Source of the DNA: Saccharothrix luteola
GTDB lineage: Bacteria; Actinomycetota; Actinomycetes; Mycobacteriales; Pseudonocardiaceae
Assembly: GCF_020859565.1 (NCBI RefSeq)
Contig: NZ_JAJHUO010000005.1
Span: 39,621-103,620, forward strand
Direction of reading: 5' to 3'
Length of the DNA stretch: 64,000 nucleotides
Numbering within the stretch: the stretch's first letter is position 1; every line of letters starts with the position of its first letter. This document shows, piece after piece, positions 21,856 through 30,561 of this stretch. Under the pieces are notes generated by a model. That model did no database searches. It had not been told where the DNA came from and saw only the letters and a program-made list of their open reading frames with translations. Both the position numbers and the translations under genes were made by a program.

Positions 21856-24678
21856 CTACCCCCGCCCGTCCGCCCCCTCCAACCCACCCACCCCGTCCAA
21901 CACCCGCGCCAACTCCAACCGCGACGACACCCGCAACTTCGCGTAGATCCGCGACAGGTACACCTCGATCGTCCGCGGGCTGTAGTGCAACGCCGCCGCG
22001 ATGTCCCGGTTGCGCATCCCCTGCTGCACCAACCGCGCGACGTTCTCCTCCGCCGCCGTCAACACCCCGGACGCCCGCCCCCGCCCGCGCGCCCGCGGCA
22101 CCTTCGCACCCAACTCCTTCAACCTCGCCCCAGCCTGCCGACGCAACCCGTGCGCACCAACCCGCTGGAACACCGCATACGCCTCGAGCAGCTCGTCCAC
22201 GGCCGCCCCGTCCACCAGCCCCAACGCCAACTGCCCCCGTGCCCGCTCGAACACCAGCCCACCGACCTCCGCCTCGCGCACCGCCTCACGCAGCACCGCA
22301 CCGTCCCGCTCGACCAGCCCGACCACCCGCCGGACCGTCGTCCGGGTCCACGGCGACACCCGATCGGCCGCCACGGCCCGCAGCCTCCCCAGCACCCGCC
22401 GCGCGTCGTCCACCCGACCACCGGCCAGGTCCAGCTCGACCAACCGGCCCAGCAACTCGCAGCCGTACGCCGACGTCCCGTCGTCGTCGACCGCCTCCAC
22501 CAGCACCCGCCGCGCGCCCTCCACGTCACCCCGCGCCGCCAGGTACCCGGACATCGCCAACGCGTGCAGGCGGGACATGTTGGGGCTGTTCGGCACCCCG
22601 AACGCGGCCAACCGCGCGGCGACGTCCAGCTCACCCCGCCAGGTGCGCACCTCCAGCTCGATCGCGCGCAGCCCGTCCAGCATCATCAGCTCCTGCCGCG
22701 ACTCCAACTCCGCCGCCGCCCGCCCCACCCGCTCCAGGCACGCGTCCCACTCACCGCCGAACCAGTCCAGCGCCACCCGCGCCATCTCCAGCTCACCGCG
22801 GAACGCGTGCCCGCCCGCCCGTTCCCGCAGCTCCTCCGCCCGCCGCAACCGCCACGACGCGTCGTGCACCAGACCGGCCAACGCGCCCGTCGACGCGCTC
22901 ACCGCCAACGCCTGCAGCTCCAACGCGGGCTGTCCGTCCGCCGCGGCCAGCGACCGGTTCGCGTAGTCGACCGTCTTGTCGTGCCGGAACAGCATCGACG
23001 TGACGACCGCCAGCCGGTCGAACACCACCACGCCCTCGGCGGCCGACGTCAGCGGCATCGCCTCGGTCCGCTCCGCGGCGACCAACGCCTCGGCGTGACG
23101 CCCGGTGAACACCAACAACAACGCCCGCTGCGCGTGCAACGCCGCCGGCGCCCCCGCCACCCCCGCAGCCGCCAGCTCCGCGTCCACCAGCCGCAACGCC
23201 TCCGCGAACCTCCCGACCAGGAACATGCTGGTCAGCACCACCATCGCGCACCGCGACCGCTCCGCACCGGCAGGCAGCGCCGCCAACGCCGCCAGACCGG
23301 GCTCGATCGCCGCACCGGGCCGGGACGCGTGCGCCAGCGCCCGGCACTGCGAGGCCAGCAGCCCGGCCCGTTCCGGCGCGGCCACCGGCAGCAGCTCCAA
23401 CGCCCGCGCGCACAACGCCGCCGCCGTCTCGGGCGCCGTCGCGCGGTTCGCCGCGGCGGCCTGCGCCATCACCCGCACCGCGCGCAGGTCGCCCGGCGGC
23501 GCGGACTCGGCCAGGTGCCAGGCCAGCTCCATCTCGTCGACCGCCAGCCCGCGCGCCCGGTCGTCCAGCAGCCGCGCGCTGATCAGGCTGTGCAGGTGCC
23601 GACGCTGGGCGGGCCCGATCTCCTGGTACAACGCCTCACCGACCAGCGCGTGCGAGAAGCGGTAGCCCCGATCTTCGTCCCGCACCACGATGTGCGCCCG
23701 CAGCAGCCCGTCGAACGCGTCCACCACCGTCTCCTCGGGCAGCGACGACACCCGCGCGAGCAGCCCGATCTGGTCGAGCCGCACCCGCCGGAAGATCGAC
23801 ACCGCGCGGGCGACCGCCCTGGTGTCCCGGTCCAGCGGCGCGACCCGCCGCAGCACCGCTTCCCGCCTGGTCAGCCGGATCGCCGACGGCGACACGGTGA
23901 GCCGGGCCCGGTTGCCGTCCACCGCGACCAGGTCCAGTTCGCGCAGCGACCGGGCGATCTCGACCGCGAAGAACGGGTTGCCGTCCGCCCGCTGGTGGAC
24001 CTCGTGCGCCAGGCCGTCGTCCACCGGCGTGCCCAGCACGGTCTCCACGATCCGCGCCACGTCACCGCCGCTCAACGGGGCCAGCCGCACGCGCACCACG
24101 TCGGCGTGCCGTTCGAGCCGGTCGAGCAGCTCCTCCACGCCGGGGTTCCGGTGGTGCTCGCGCACCGCCGTGATCAGCACCAACGGCGCGGCCGTGACCC
24201 TGCGCAGCACCACGGCGAGCATGGCCAGCGAGTCGTCGTCCACCTGGTCGACGTCGTCCAGCACGAGCGCGGCGGGCCGTTCGGCGGTGAGCGCGGCCAG
24301 CGCCCGTGCCACCACCTCGCACGACCGGCCGAACCAGGTCGCGTCGGGCGCCGCCGTCAGCTCCAACGCCTCCACCGCGGCGCGCACCTCACGCGACCCC
24401 GCCCCACCCGGCGCGACCGCCACCGACCGCAACGCCGTGGCCACCGCCGCGTACGGGATGCGCCTGCTCACGTCGTCCGACTCGGCGGCGGCCACCGCGC
24501 ACCCCCGGTCGCGCAGCCGGCGGCACGCCTCGGCCACCAGGCTGGACTTGCCGATCCCGGGCTCGCCCGACACGACGACAGCCACCAACCCGGCCGCGGG
24601 CACGCGCTCGACCGCGTCGAACACGGCCGCCAACTCGGCCTCCCGGCCGAAGAAGGACCGGCCGACGAAAGACGACAA
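21856..24678 (-). CDS. Large ATP-binding LuxR-family regulator (LAL)
   Basis: A roughly 940-residue regulator. The N-terminus has an AAA/STAND ATPase with FVGRSFFGREAEL, Walker A SGEPGIGKSS and Walker B ALVLDDVDQVDDDS; the middle is a helical, TPR-like sensor region; the last 65 residues are a LuxR-type HTH (LTAAEENVARLVQQGMRNRDIAAALHYSPRTIEVYLSRIY). LAL proteins activate catabolic or secondary-metabolite genes in response to small molecules. Start: I prefer TTG at 24678 because GGGAGG lies seven bases upstream; a GTG at 24738 would add 20 residues without a ribosome site. It is divergent from the serine hydrolase gene, a possible target. Confidence 0.88.
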   Translation of the reverse strand: MSSFVGRSFFGREAELAAVFDAVERVPAAGLVAVVVSGEPGIGKSSLVAEACRRLRDRGCAVAAAESDDVSRRIPYAAVATALRSVAVAPGGAGSREVRAAVEALELTAAPDATWFGRSCEVVARALAALTAERPAALVLDDVDQVDDDSLAMLAVVLRRVTAAPLVLITAVREHHRNPGVEELLDRLERHADVVRVRLAPLSGGDVARIVETVLGTPVDDGLAHEVHQRADGNPFFAVEIARSLRELDLVAVDGNRARLTVSPSAIRLTRREAVLRRVAPLDRDTRAVARAVSIFRRVRLDQIGLLARVSSLPEETVVDAFDGLLRAHIVVRDEDRGYRFSHALVGEALYQEIGPAQRRHLHSLISARLLDDRARGLAVDEMELAWHLAESAPPGDLRAVRVMAQAAAANRATAPETAAALCARALELLPVAAPERAGLLASQCRALAHASRPGAAIEPGLAALAALPAGAERSRCAMVVLTSMFLVGRFAEALRLVDAELAAAGVAGAPAALHAQRALLLVFTGRHAEALVAAERTEAMPLTSAAEGVVVFDRLAVVTSMLFRHDKTVDYANRSLAAADGQPALELQALAVSASTGALAGLVHDASWRLRRAEELRERAGGHAFRGELEMARVALDWFGGEWDACLERVGRAAAELESRQELMMLDGLRAIELEVRTWRGELDVAARLAAFGVPNSPNMSRLHALAMSGYLAARGDVEGARRVLVEAVDDDGTSAYGCELLGRLVELDLAGGRVDDARRVLGRLRAVAADRVSPWTRTTVRRVVGLVERDGAVLREAVREAEVGGLVFERARGQLALGLVDGAAVDELLEAYAVFQRVGAHGLRRQAGARLKELGAKVPRARGRGRASGVLTAAEENVARLVQQGMRNRDIAAALHYSPRTIEVYLSRIYAKLRVSSRLELARVLDGVGGLEGADGRG

Positions 24679-24792
24679 CAGGCGACCTCCCGCCGTCGGA
24701 GCGGCCACCACCCTACCCACTGAGGAATCCCTACTCACGTGGCGTGGCTCACGGTGGTGGCATGGCGGCAGACAACCGCACCTGGAGGGTCC

Positions 24793-25986
24793 ATGACGGT
24801 CGAGGGCACCTGCGCCGACGAGTTCGCCGAGGTCCGCGCCGAGTTCGAACGCAACTTCGCCGAACGCGGCGAGCTCGGCGGTGGCGTGCACGTGACGCTC
24901 GACGGCGAGACCGTGGTCGACCTGTGGGGCGGCGACGCGGGCGGGCGGCCGTGGACCGAGGACACGATCACGCACGTGTGGTCGTGCACCAAGGGCGCGA
25001 CCGCGTTGTGCGCGCACGTGCTGGCGTCCCGGGGCGAGCTGGACCTCGACGCGCCGGTCACCGCGTACTGGCCGGAGTTCGGGCAGAACGGCAAGGCGGA
25101 CACGCTGGTGCGGCACCTGCTGTCGCACCAGGCCGGGTTGACCGCGGTGCGGGAGCCGGTGCCGCCGGGCGGGATGCTCGACTGGGAGCTGATGACGGGC
25201 CTGCTGGCGCGGCAGGAGCCGTTCTGGGCGCCCGGCACGCGGCACGGCTACCACGCGTTGACGTTCGGGCACCTGATCGGCGAGGTGATCCGGCGGGTGT
25301 CCGGGCTGGCGCTGGCCGAGTTCTTCGAGAAGGAGGTCTCCGGTCCGCTGGGGCTGGACTTCTGGCTGACGCTGCCCGACGACCTGGAACCGCTGGTCGC
25401 GCCCACCGTCCCCGTCGAGCGCGGCGAGGCGCTGCCGGGCATGTACGTGACCGGGCTGTCCGAGCCCGGGTCGATGCAGGGGCTGCTGCTGGGCAACACC
25501 GGCGGTTACGTCGCGGCGTCGAACACCCGGGAGGCCCACGCGGCGCAGTACGGCTCGGTCGGCGGGATGAGCAACGCGCGCGGCCTGGCGCAGATGTACC
25601 GGCCACTCGCGTCGGGCGGCGAGTACAACGGCGTGCGGCTGGTGGACGAGGCGCAGCTCCCGGTCATGTCGGGGGTGGAGTCGGCCGGGTTCGACGAGAT
25701 GCTGCTCGCGCCGACCCGGTTCTCGGCCGGGTTCATGAAGGCGGCGGCCAACCGGCGCCTGCCCGCCGTGGAACGCGGGGTGGCGATGTCGGAGGACGCG
25801 TTCGGGCACTCCGGGATGGGCGGTTCGCTGGGCTTCGCAGACCCCGGCGCGCGGATGTCGTTCGGCTACGCGATGACGAAGATGGGGCCGGGCCTGGGCG
25901 TCAATGCCCGCGGCCAGTCCCTTGTGGACGCCGTCTACCGCGCGTTGGGCTACCGCCAGGCCCTCACCGGCACCTGGTTCCGCTGA
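24793..25986 (+). CDS. Serine hydrolase of the beta-lactamase/esterase (EstB-like) family
   Basis: A 397-residue class C-type serine hydrolase. The SxxK motif is S64-C-T-K67 (WSCTKG), the tyrosine motif is Y153 (YHA), and the third motif region is HSGMGGSLGF near the C-terminus. No signal peptide is seen, so it is probably a cytoplasmic esterase or peptidase instead of a secreted beta-lactamase. ATG with a GGAGGG site. It is divergent from the LAL regulator and convergent with the hypothetical gene at 25991, with four bases between the stops. Confidence 0.88.
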   Translation: MTVEGTCADEFAEVRAEFERNFAERGELGGGVHVTLDGETVVDLWGGDAGGRPWTEDTITHVWSCTKGATALCAHVLASRGELDLDAPVTAYWPEFGQNGKADTLVRHLLSHQAGLTAVREPVPPGGMLDWELMTGLLARQEPFWAPGTRHGYHALTFGHLIGEVIRRVSGLALAEFFEKEVSGPLGLDFWLTLPDDLEPLVAPTVPVERGEALPGMYVTGLSEPGSMQGLLLGNTGGYVAASNTREAHAAQYGSVGGMSNARGLAQMYRPLASGGEYNGVRLVDEAQLPVMSGVESAGFDEMLLAPTRFSAGFMKAAANRRLPAVERGVAMSEDAFGHSGMGGSLGFADPGARMSFGYAMTKMGPGLGVNARGQSLVDAVYRALGYRQALTGTWFR

Positions 25987-25990
25987 CGGT

Positions 25991-26575
25991 TCAGCGCGCG
26001 CGGAGGAAGCGGGCGGCGGCCACGAACTCCTCTTCCTCCGGTCCGTCCTCCCACTCGTGCAGGCACAGCTGGTCCGCGACCTCCGCCAGCCCGCGCCAGC
26101 CGTCGTCGGGCAGGCCGTGCTCGCGCGCCACCGCCACCAGGTCCGCGAACGCGTCGGCGTGCAGGCCGTCGGCCAGGTGTCCGTCGTACGGGGCCAACGC
26201 CTCCCGGGGCAGCAACGCGGCCACCTCCACGAGGTGCGCGCGAGCACGGGCCTGACGGAGCAGCACCTCGTCGTCACCGGGATCGTCCAACGCCGAGGGC
26301 TCAACCGACGCGATCAGCAGCATCAGGAACCAGAGGCGTTCCACGTCCTCCTGGAACGCCTCTCGATCCTCCTGCACGCGCGGGTCCCACAACGGGCTGC
26401 CCTCGACCAACCGGCGGGCTTCGTCGTCGGGCACGCCGGCGCCCTTGGCGTAGTAGACGATCGCCGCCGACTTCGGCACCCCACGTCCACCGAGCGCGGT
26501 GAACACCTCTTCGTGCCCGAGCCCCCGGACGTGGGCGTCGTGGACCATGGCGATCAGCTCGGGGTCGTCGTGCAC
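25991..26575 (-). CDS. Hypothetical acidic protein
   Basis: A 194-residue acidic soluble protein that I do not recognise. It is largely helical, with LIAMVHDAHVRGLGHEEVFTAL at the start and a C-terminal run of four glutamates. No membrane helix, signal or metal motif is visible. The start is GTG with AGGA upstream; an internal ATG at 26548 is the alternative. The TetR gene on the same strand ends ten bases before this start, so the two may be one operon and the protein may be under that repressor. Confidence 0.7.
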   Translation of the reverse strand: MHDDPELIAMVHDAHVRGLGHEEVFTALGGRGVPKSAAIVYYAKGAGVPDDEARRLVEGSPLWDPRVQEDREAFQEDVERLWFLMLLIASVEPSALDDPGDDEVLLRQARARAHLVEVAALLPREALAPYDGHLADGLHADAFADLVAVAREHGLPDDGWRGLAEVADQLCLHEWEDGPEEEEFVAAARFLRAR

Positions 26576-26585
26576 ACCGGCGATC

Positions 26586-27218
26586 CTACGAGCCGGTGCC
26601 GTAGACCGAACGCAACCAGACGCACGTCAGGGTGTCGACCAGCTCGCGGTCCCGCGCCGCCGACCGGCGGGACCGCGAACGGCTCAGGAAGGCCTGCTCG
26701 TTCATCGCCACCAACACCGCCGCCAACGACTTGGCGTCCGGGCCCGCCGGAGCGACGCCCGCCTCCCGCTCGAGCTCGATCCGCGACGCGGTCGCCTCCA
26801 CGAACCGGTGGGCGACGCCGGCCCAGAACTCCCGCATCAACGGGTCGGTGTCACGGGCCCGTACGGCGGCGCGCAGCACCGGCCCGTGCTCGCGCCACAC
26901 CGCGAGGCTCGCGCCCAACGCGCGCCGGATCGAGGCCTCGGGCGGTTCGCTCCCGCGCCGCAGCCACGACGACGCCGACTCGTAGAGGGCGTCGAGGACT
27001 CCACCGGACAACGCGTGCAGCACCGCTTCCCGCGACGCGAAGTGGAAGTAGAACGTCGACCGCGAGATGCCCGCTCCCGAGGCCAGTTCGTCGACCGCGA
27101 TGTCGTCCAGGGAACGGGTCTGCAGCAGCCGCTCGGCCGTGTCGAGGATCGCCTGCGAGGTGAGGTCGCCCTTGCTGGGCCTGCGTCGCGACCCGACCGT
27201 GCCGGCACGTGGGGACAT
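26586..27218 (-). CDS. TetR-family transcription regulator
   Basis: A 210-residue TetR-type repressor. The N-terminal HTH reads ILDTAERLLQTRSLDDIAVDELASGAGISRSTFYFHFASREAVLHAL, with the family's SxxxFYxHFxSKE pattern. The C-terminal ligand domain resembles EthR (extra helix, GVLDALYESASSW). EthR-like proteins respond to hydrophobic ligands. Start: ATG at 27218 fits the GAGG eight bases upstream better than the ATG three codons earlier. It is divergent from the PHP gene. Confidence 0.88.
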   Translation of the reverse strand: MSPRAGTVGSRRRPSKGDLTSQAILDTAERLLQTRSLDDIAVDELASGAGISRSTFYFHFASREAVLHALSGGVLDALYESASSWLRRGSEPPEASIRRALGASLAVWREHGPVLRAAVRARDTDPLMREFWAGVAHRFVEATASRIELEREAGVAPAGPDAKSLAAVLVAMNEQAFLSRSRSRRSAARDRELVDTLTCVWLRSVYGTGS

Positions 27219-27330
27219 GGCGGACATCCTCGGTTCCGCACGCGTTCGGCCGCAAGGTTTTCGCGCGCACCGCTGCCAAGTCGAGAACGTCGACGCGCAC
27301 CACCGCGCCGGTCCGGGTAGACAATGGGGT

Positions 27331-28314
27331 GTGGATCCGCTCTGGGCACTGCGACAGGTGGCGTTCCAGCTGGAGCGCGCCGGTGAACCCACCTACCGCG
27401 TCCGGGCGTTCCGCAAGGCCGCCGAGGTGCTGGCGGCGTTGCCGGACGGGGAGGTGGCGCGGCGGGTCGCGGCGGGCACCCTGACCGACCTGCCCGGCAT
27501 CGGCAAGGCCACCGCCGGCGTGATCGCGGACGCCGTCGCCGGGCGCGAGCCGGCCTACCTGAGCCGGTTCCGCGAGCCGGTGGTGGGCGGGCAGGCGCTG
27601 CGGGCGTTGCTGAAGGGCGACTGCCACACGCACTCCGACTGGTCGGACGGCGGCAGCCCGATCCGGGAGATGGCCGAGACCGCGCGCGACCTCGGGCACT
27701 CGTGGATCGTGCTGACCGACCACTCGCCCCGGCTCACGGTGGCCAACGGGCTGTCCGCGGACCGGCTGCTCGAGCAGCTGGACGTGGTGGCGGAGCTGAA
27801 CGCCGAGCTGGCGCCGTTCCGGATCCTGACCGGCATCGAGGTGGACATCCTCGACGACGGCGCGCTCGACCAGCGGCCCGAGCTGCTCCAGCGGCTCGAC
27901 CTCGTGGTCGCCAGCGCGCACTCGAAGCTGCGGATGGCGGCGCCGGAGATGACGCGGCGGATGGTGGCCGCGGTGTCCAACCCGCACGTCGACGTGCTCG
28001 GGCACTGCACGGGACGGCTGGTGGTCGGCAAGGGGCGGCCGGAGTCGACGTTCGACGCGGAGGCGGTGTTCTCGGCGTGCGTCGAGCACGGCACGGCGGT
28101 GGAGATCAACTCGCGGCCGGAGCGCCGCGACCCGCCGGGCAGGCTGCTGCGGCTGGCGGTCGAGCTGGGGTGCACGTTCGCGATCGACAGCGACGCGCAC
28201 GCACCGGGGCAGCTGGACTGGCTGTCGTTCGGCTGCGAGCGTGCCGAGGAGTGCGGCGTCACCCCCGACCGGGTGATCAACACCCTGGAGGCCGCGGACC
28301 TCCTGTCCCGCTGA
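27331..28314 (+). CDS. PHP-domain phosphoesterase with N-terminal helix-hairpin-helix (PolX C-terminal-like)
   Basis: A 327-residue protein that looks like the C-terminal part of a family X DNA polymerase. Residues 1-70 hold a helix-hairpin-helix fold (LTDLPGIGKATAGVIADAV), and from residue 97 a PHP domain shows all metal ligands: DCHTHSDWSDG, LTDHSPRL, GIEVDIL, ASAHSKL, GHCTGR and DSDAHAPGQL. The nucleotidyltransferase palm is absent. A nuclease or phosphatase role in DNA repair is likely. A -10-like TAGACA lies just before the GTG at 27331, so the message is probably leaderless. Confidence 0.87.
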   Translation: MDPLWALRQVAFQLERAGEPTYRVRAFRKAAEVLAALPDGEVARRVAAGTLTDLPGIGKATAGVIADAVAGREPAYLSRFREPVVGGQALRALLKGDCHTHSDWSDGGSPIREMAETARDLGHSWIVLTDHSPRLTVANGLSADRLLEQLDVVAELNAELAPFRILTGIEVDILDDGALDQRPELLQRLDLVVASAHSKLRMAAPEMTRRMVAAVSNPHVDVLGHCTGRLVVGKGRPESTFDAEAVFSACVEHGTAVEINSRPERRDPPGRLLRLAVELGCTFAIDSDAHAPGQLDWLSFGCERAEECGVTPDRVINTLEAADLLSR

Positions 28315-28356
28315 CCACCGACCGCGCAACCGCCAACCGCGCCGACCGTCCGGCCC

Positions 28357-29361
28357 TCAACGACCAGCCGTCGCCGGGCGCTGCGCCCTCGACGCGCGGA
28401 CCAGGTGGCCGTACCACGGGATCAAGGGCCCGGTCCGGCCTTCGACCAGGCGCAGCCACGTGGCGCGGCACAGGGCGAGGAACGGCGCCGCGTCCCAGTA
28501 GCGCGCCAGCTCCGCCAGCGAGCGGGTCTGGACGTTGCCCAACCCGTACCGGCGGTCGAAGCCGTACGACACCGGCACCGCCGCGCCGTTCGCCTCGATC
28601 ACCAGCGGGGTGAGCCAGCGGCCGAGGGGTTGCCCGTCGTCGACCGGCGCGGCCATGAACGCCTCCGGCTTGCGGGCCAGCATGGTGCGCGGCACGGCGT
28701 CCAGCTGGACGGCCAGGCCGTGTTCCTCGGCGATGCGGCCCAGCTCCACCGCCGCGTACGCCAGCTCGACGGCGTCCGGGCGCTCACCGGCCATCAACCT
28801 GTTCGCGGCGCCTTCCGGCTCCAACGGGTGAACCTGGAGAAGCAGAGCGCCCGATTGGACCGCGGCCAGTGCGACTTCACCCAGTTGGGTGGCATTCCCC
28901 TGGGTCAACGTGGTGATCACGCCGACCGGGAGCCCGACCTCGGTGAGCCGGCGGATGCCCGCCAACGCCTTCTCGAAGCACCCTTCCCGATCACGGATCC
29001 GGTCGTGCGTGGCGCGATCACCGTCCAGCGACACGGCCACCAGGTCGACCAGCCCGCGCACGAGGCCGATGCGGCGCTGCGTCAACGCCACCGCGTTCGT
29101 CGTGACGGTCGTCCGCAGCCCGGCCTCGCGGGCGGCGCGCAGCAGCGCGGGCAGTTCCGGGTACAGGAACGGCTCACCACCGGAAACGTTCAGCACGTCG
29201 TAGCCGAGCGCGGCCGCGTCACGCACCACGGCCGACAGCACGGAGATCGGGATGGCCTCGGCGACGTCCGGGCCCGAGCTGGAGTAGCAGTGCAGGCAGC
29301 GCAGGTTGCACAGCCTGGTCGGGTGGACCTGCAGAACCGCCCGGCCACTCGTCTGGCCCAT
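28357..29361 (-). CDS. Radical SAM protein with degenerate SPASM-like C-terminus
   Basis: A 334-residue radical SAM enzyme. The cluster motif is CNLRCLHC (C18, C22, C25), followed by NVSGGEPFLYPEL and TTNAV, which bind SAM. The last 90 residues follow the SPASM/twitch order (YGLGNVQTRSLAEL) but have a single cysteine, so no auxiliary cluster is expected. SPASM relatives modify peptides or enzymes; I found no convincing small precursor-peptide gene within 350 bases on either side. The substrate is unknown. GGGAGG precedes the ATG. Convergent with the PHP gene. Confidence 0.85.
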   Translation of the reverse strand: MGQTSGRAVLQVHPTRLCNLRCLHCYSSSGPDVAEAIPISVLSAVVRDAAALGYDVLNVSGGEPFLYPELPALLRAAREAGLRTTVTTNAVALTQRRIGLVRGLVDLVAVSLDGDRATHDRIRDREGCFEKALAGIRRLTEVGLPVGVITTLTQGNATQLGEVALAAVQSGALLLQVHPLEPEGAANRLMAGERPDAVELAYAAVELGRIAEEHGLAVQLDAVPRTMLARKPEAFMAAPVDDGQPLGRWLTPLVIEANGAAVPVSYGFDRRYGLGNVQTRSLAELARYWDAAPFLALCRATWLRLVEGRTGPLIPWYGHLVRASRAQRPATAGR

Positions 29362-29709
29362 TCCACCCTCCCGCGATGCTCGACATCCCTATGGAGCACG
29401 CACGAGGCCCGGTGATACGTCGAACCGTCAACCCGCTTCGCGGCCGCACGCGACCGGGGCCCGCCCGACGCCCGCTCATCACCACCGCCCGCCCCCCGGC
29501 CGAGCGTCCCGCCGACGCCGTCCCGCGACGCGCGAGGGTGCGCATTCCGATCCACCGCCGCAATTGTGCGGACAACTCACGAAACCACTCGAATTGACGT
29601 TTTCGGCGCGTGCCGACCGATCCGGTGTTAACGTGCTGCGCCGGTCGAGGCATTACCCGGCATTATCCCGAGTTCGGCTCACGTCTTTGGACCTGAAGGG
29701 GTCGCCGAC
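29362..29709. other. Intergenic region between divergent genes
   Basis: About 350 bases holding the promoters of the radical SAM gene (left) and the NPCBM-type gene (right). The right half is AT-richer and contains a direct repeat GGCATTACCC/GGCATTATCCC at about 29649-29669, a possible regulator site. No small peptide gene stands out. Confidence 0.45.
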
Positions 29710-30363
29710 ATGGATGACCAGGACTTGAACACCGCTCACGTGCGCCGCAAACCGGGACCGGCGCTCTGGCTGTCGGCGGCCGGCGTGGCCGTGCTGGCGC
29801 TGGGGATCGCCATCGGCAGCACGTTCGACGCCGAGCCCGCCACCACCGCGGCCCCCGCCCTTCCGACCACATCACCGCAGGCCACGACCTCGACCACGGA
29901 GAGCGTCGCCGCCGCGAGACCGGGCACGATCTGGCTCTCCGACCTGCCACCGGTCGACAGCAGCTCGATCGACGACATGTACGTCGAGAGCCCGTGGACG
30001 GCCGCCCCCGCGAAGGTGCGGAAGGTGACCTACCCCAAATCCGTTTCCGCCACCGGAGCCTGGTGCTCGTCCGCCCAGCTGACATTCGCACTGGACGGCA
30101 AATACGACCGGTTCACCGCCCAGGTCGCGATCGCGGACGATTCATTGGCGACGAAAGAACTCGACTTCTACGTCCTCGTCGACGACCACCGGGCGGCCGA
30201 GATCGCGAACACCGGCCCCACCCCGCAACCGGTGGACCTCCCCGTCACGGGCGCGCGCCTGCTGACCATCGGCGTCGAGCCGTTGGCGGAGGACCCGAGC
30301 GACTGCCCGGGGCCGGAACGCGTGGGCGTCTGGGCGGACCCGACCCTGACCCCGGCCGGCTGA
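29710..30363 (+). CDS. Membrane-anchored NPCBM/NEW2-like protein
   Basis: A 217-residue protein with a single N-terminal membrane helix (about residues 18-37), a Thr/Ala/Pro-rich linker, and an extracellular domain resembling the NPCBM/NEW2 carbohydrate-binding fold (AQLTFALDGKYDRFTAQVAIADDS, ELDFYVLVDDH). Proteins of this type stick to cell-wall or extracellular glycans. No catalytic domain is attached. ATG with GAAGGGG upstream. It is alone between a divergent radical SAM gene and the convergent ABC operon. Confidence 0.78.
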   Translation: MDDQDLNTAHVRRKPGPALWLSAAGVAVLALGIAIGSTFDAEPATTAAPALPTTSPQATTSTTESVAAARPGTIWLSDLPPVDSSSIDDMYVESPWTAAPAKVRKVTYPKSVSATGAWCSSAQLTFALDGKYDRFTAQVAIADDSLATKELDFYVLVDDHRAAEIANTGPTPQPVDLPVTGARLLTIGVEPLAEDPSDCPGPERVGVWADPTLTPAG

Positions 30364-30398
30364 CGGACAACGCCCCACGACCGGCTGAGGGACGACGT

Positions 30399-30430
30399 GG
30401 CCCCGCCCCGCGGCGCCGCGGGCCGGGGCC
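30399..30430. terminator. Large GC palindrome, probable bidirectional terminator
   Basis: A 32-base palindrome with one C:C mismatch pair; the inner 16 bases (CCCGCGGCGCCGCGGG) are perfect. It lies between the convergent NPCBM-type gene and the ABC operon. The following 130 bases are also full of G/C hairpins and contain no gene. Confidence 0.65.
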
Positions 30431-30561
30431 GGCGCTCCACAACCGGGAGCCCGGGGGCCAAACGACGGAAACCGCCCCCCGCCGGGCTGCGGGACGCGGG
30501 GCCCCGGCGGGGCGGAGCCGCGGCCGGGGCACGTCGATCCATCAGGTGCAGCCGGGCGACA

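Noticed and set aside
24712-24738. GGGTAG upstream of the LAL start as a SigF-type promoter
   Set aside because: The -35 would be CGTGA, too far from the consensus; left out of the regulon.
21856-26304. A 1482-codon frame extending the LAL regulator upstream
   Set aside because: The extension runs antisense through the serine hydrolase gene and has no domain character; the regulator's own motifs begin near 24678.
29362-29709. A short precursor-peptide gene for the radical SAM enzyme
   Set aside because: Small frames exist but none has a ribosome site with a plausible leader and core; composition is arginine-rich antisense-like.
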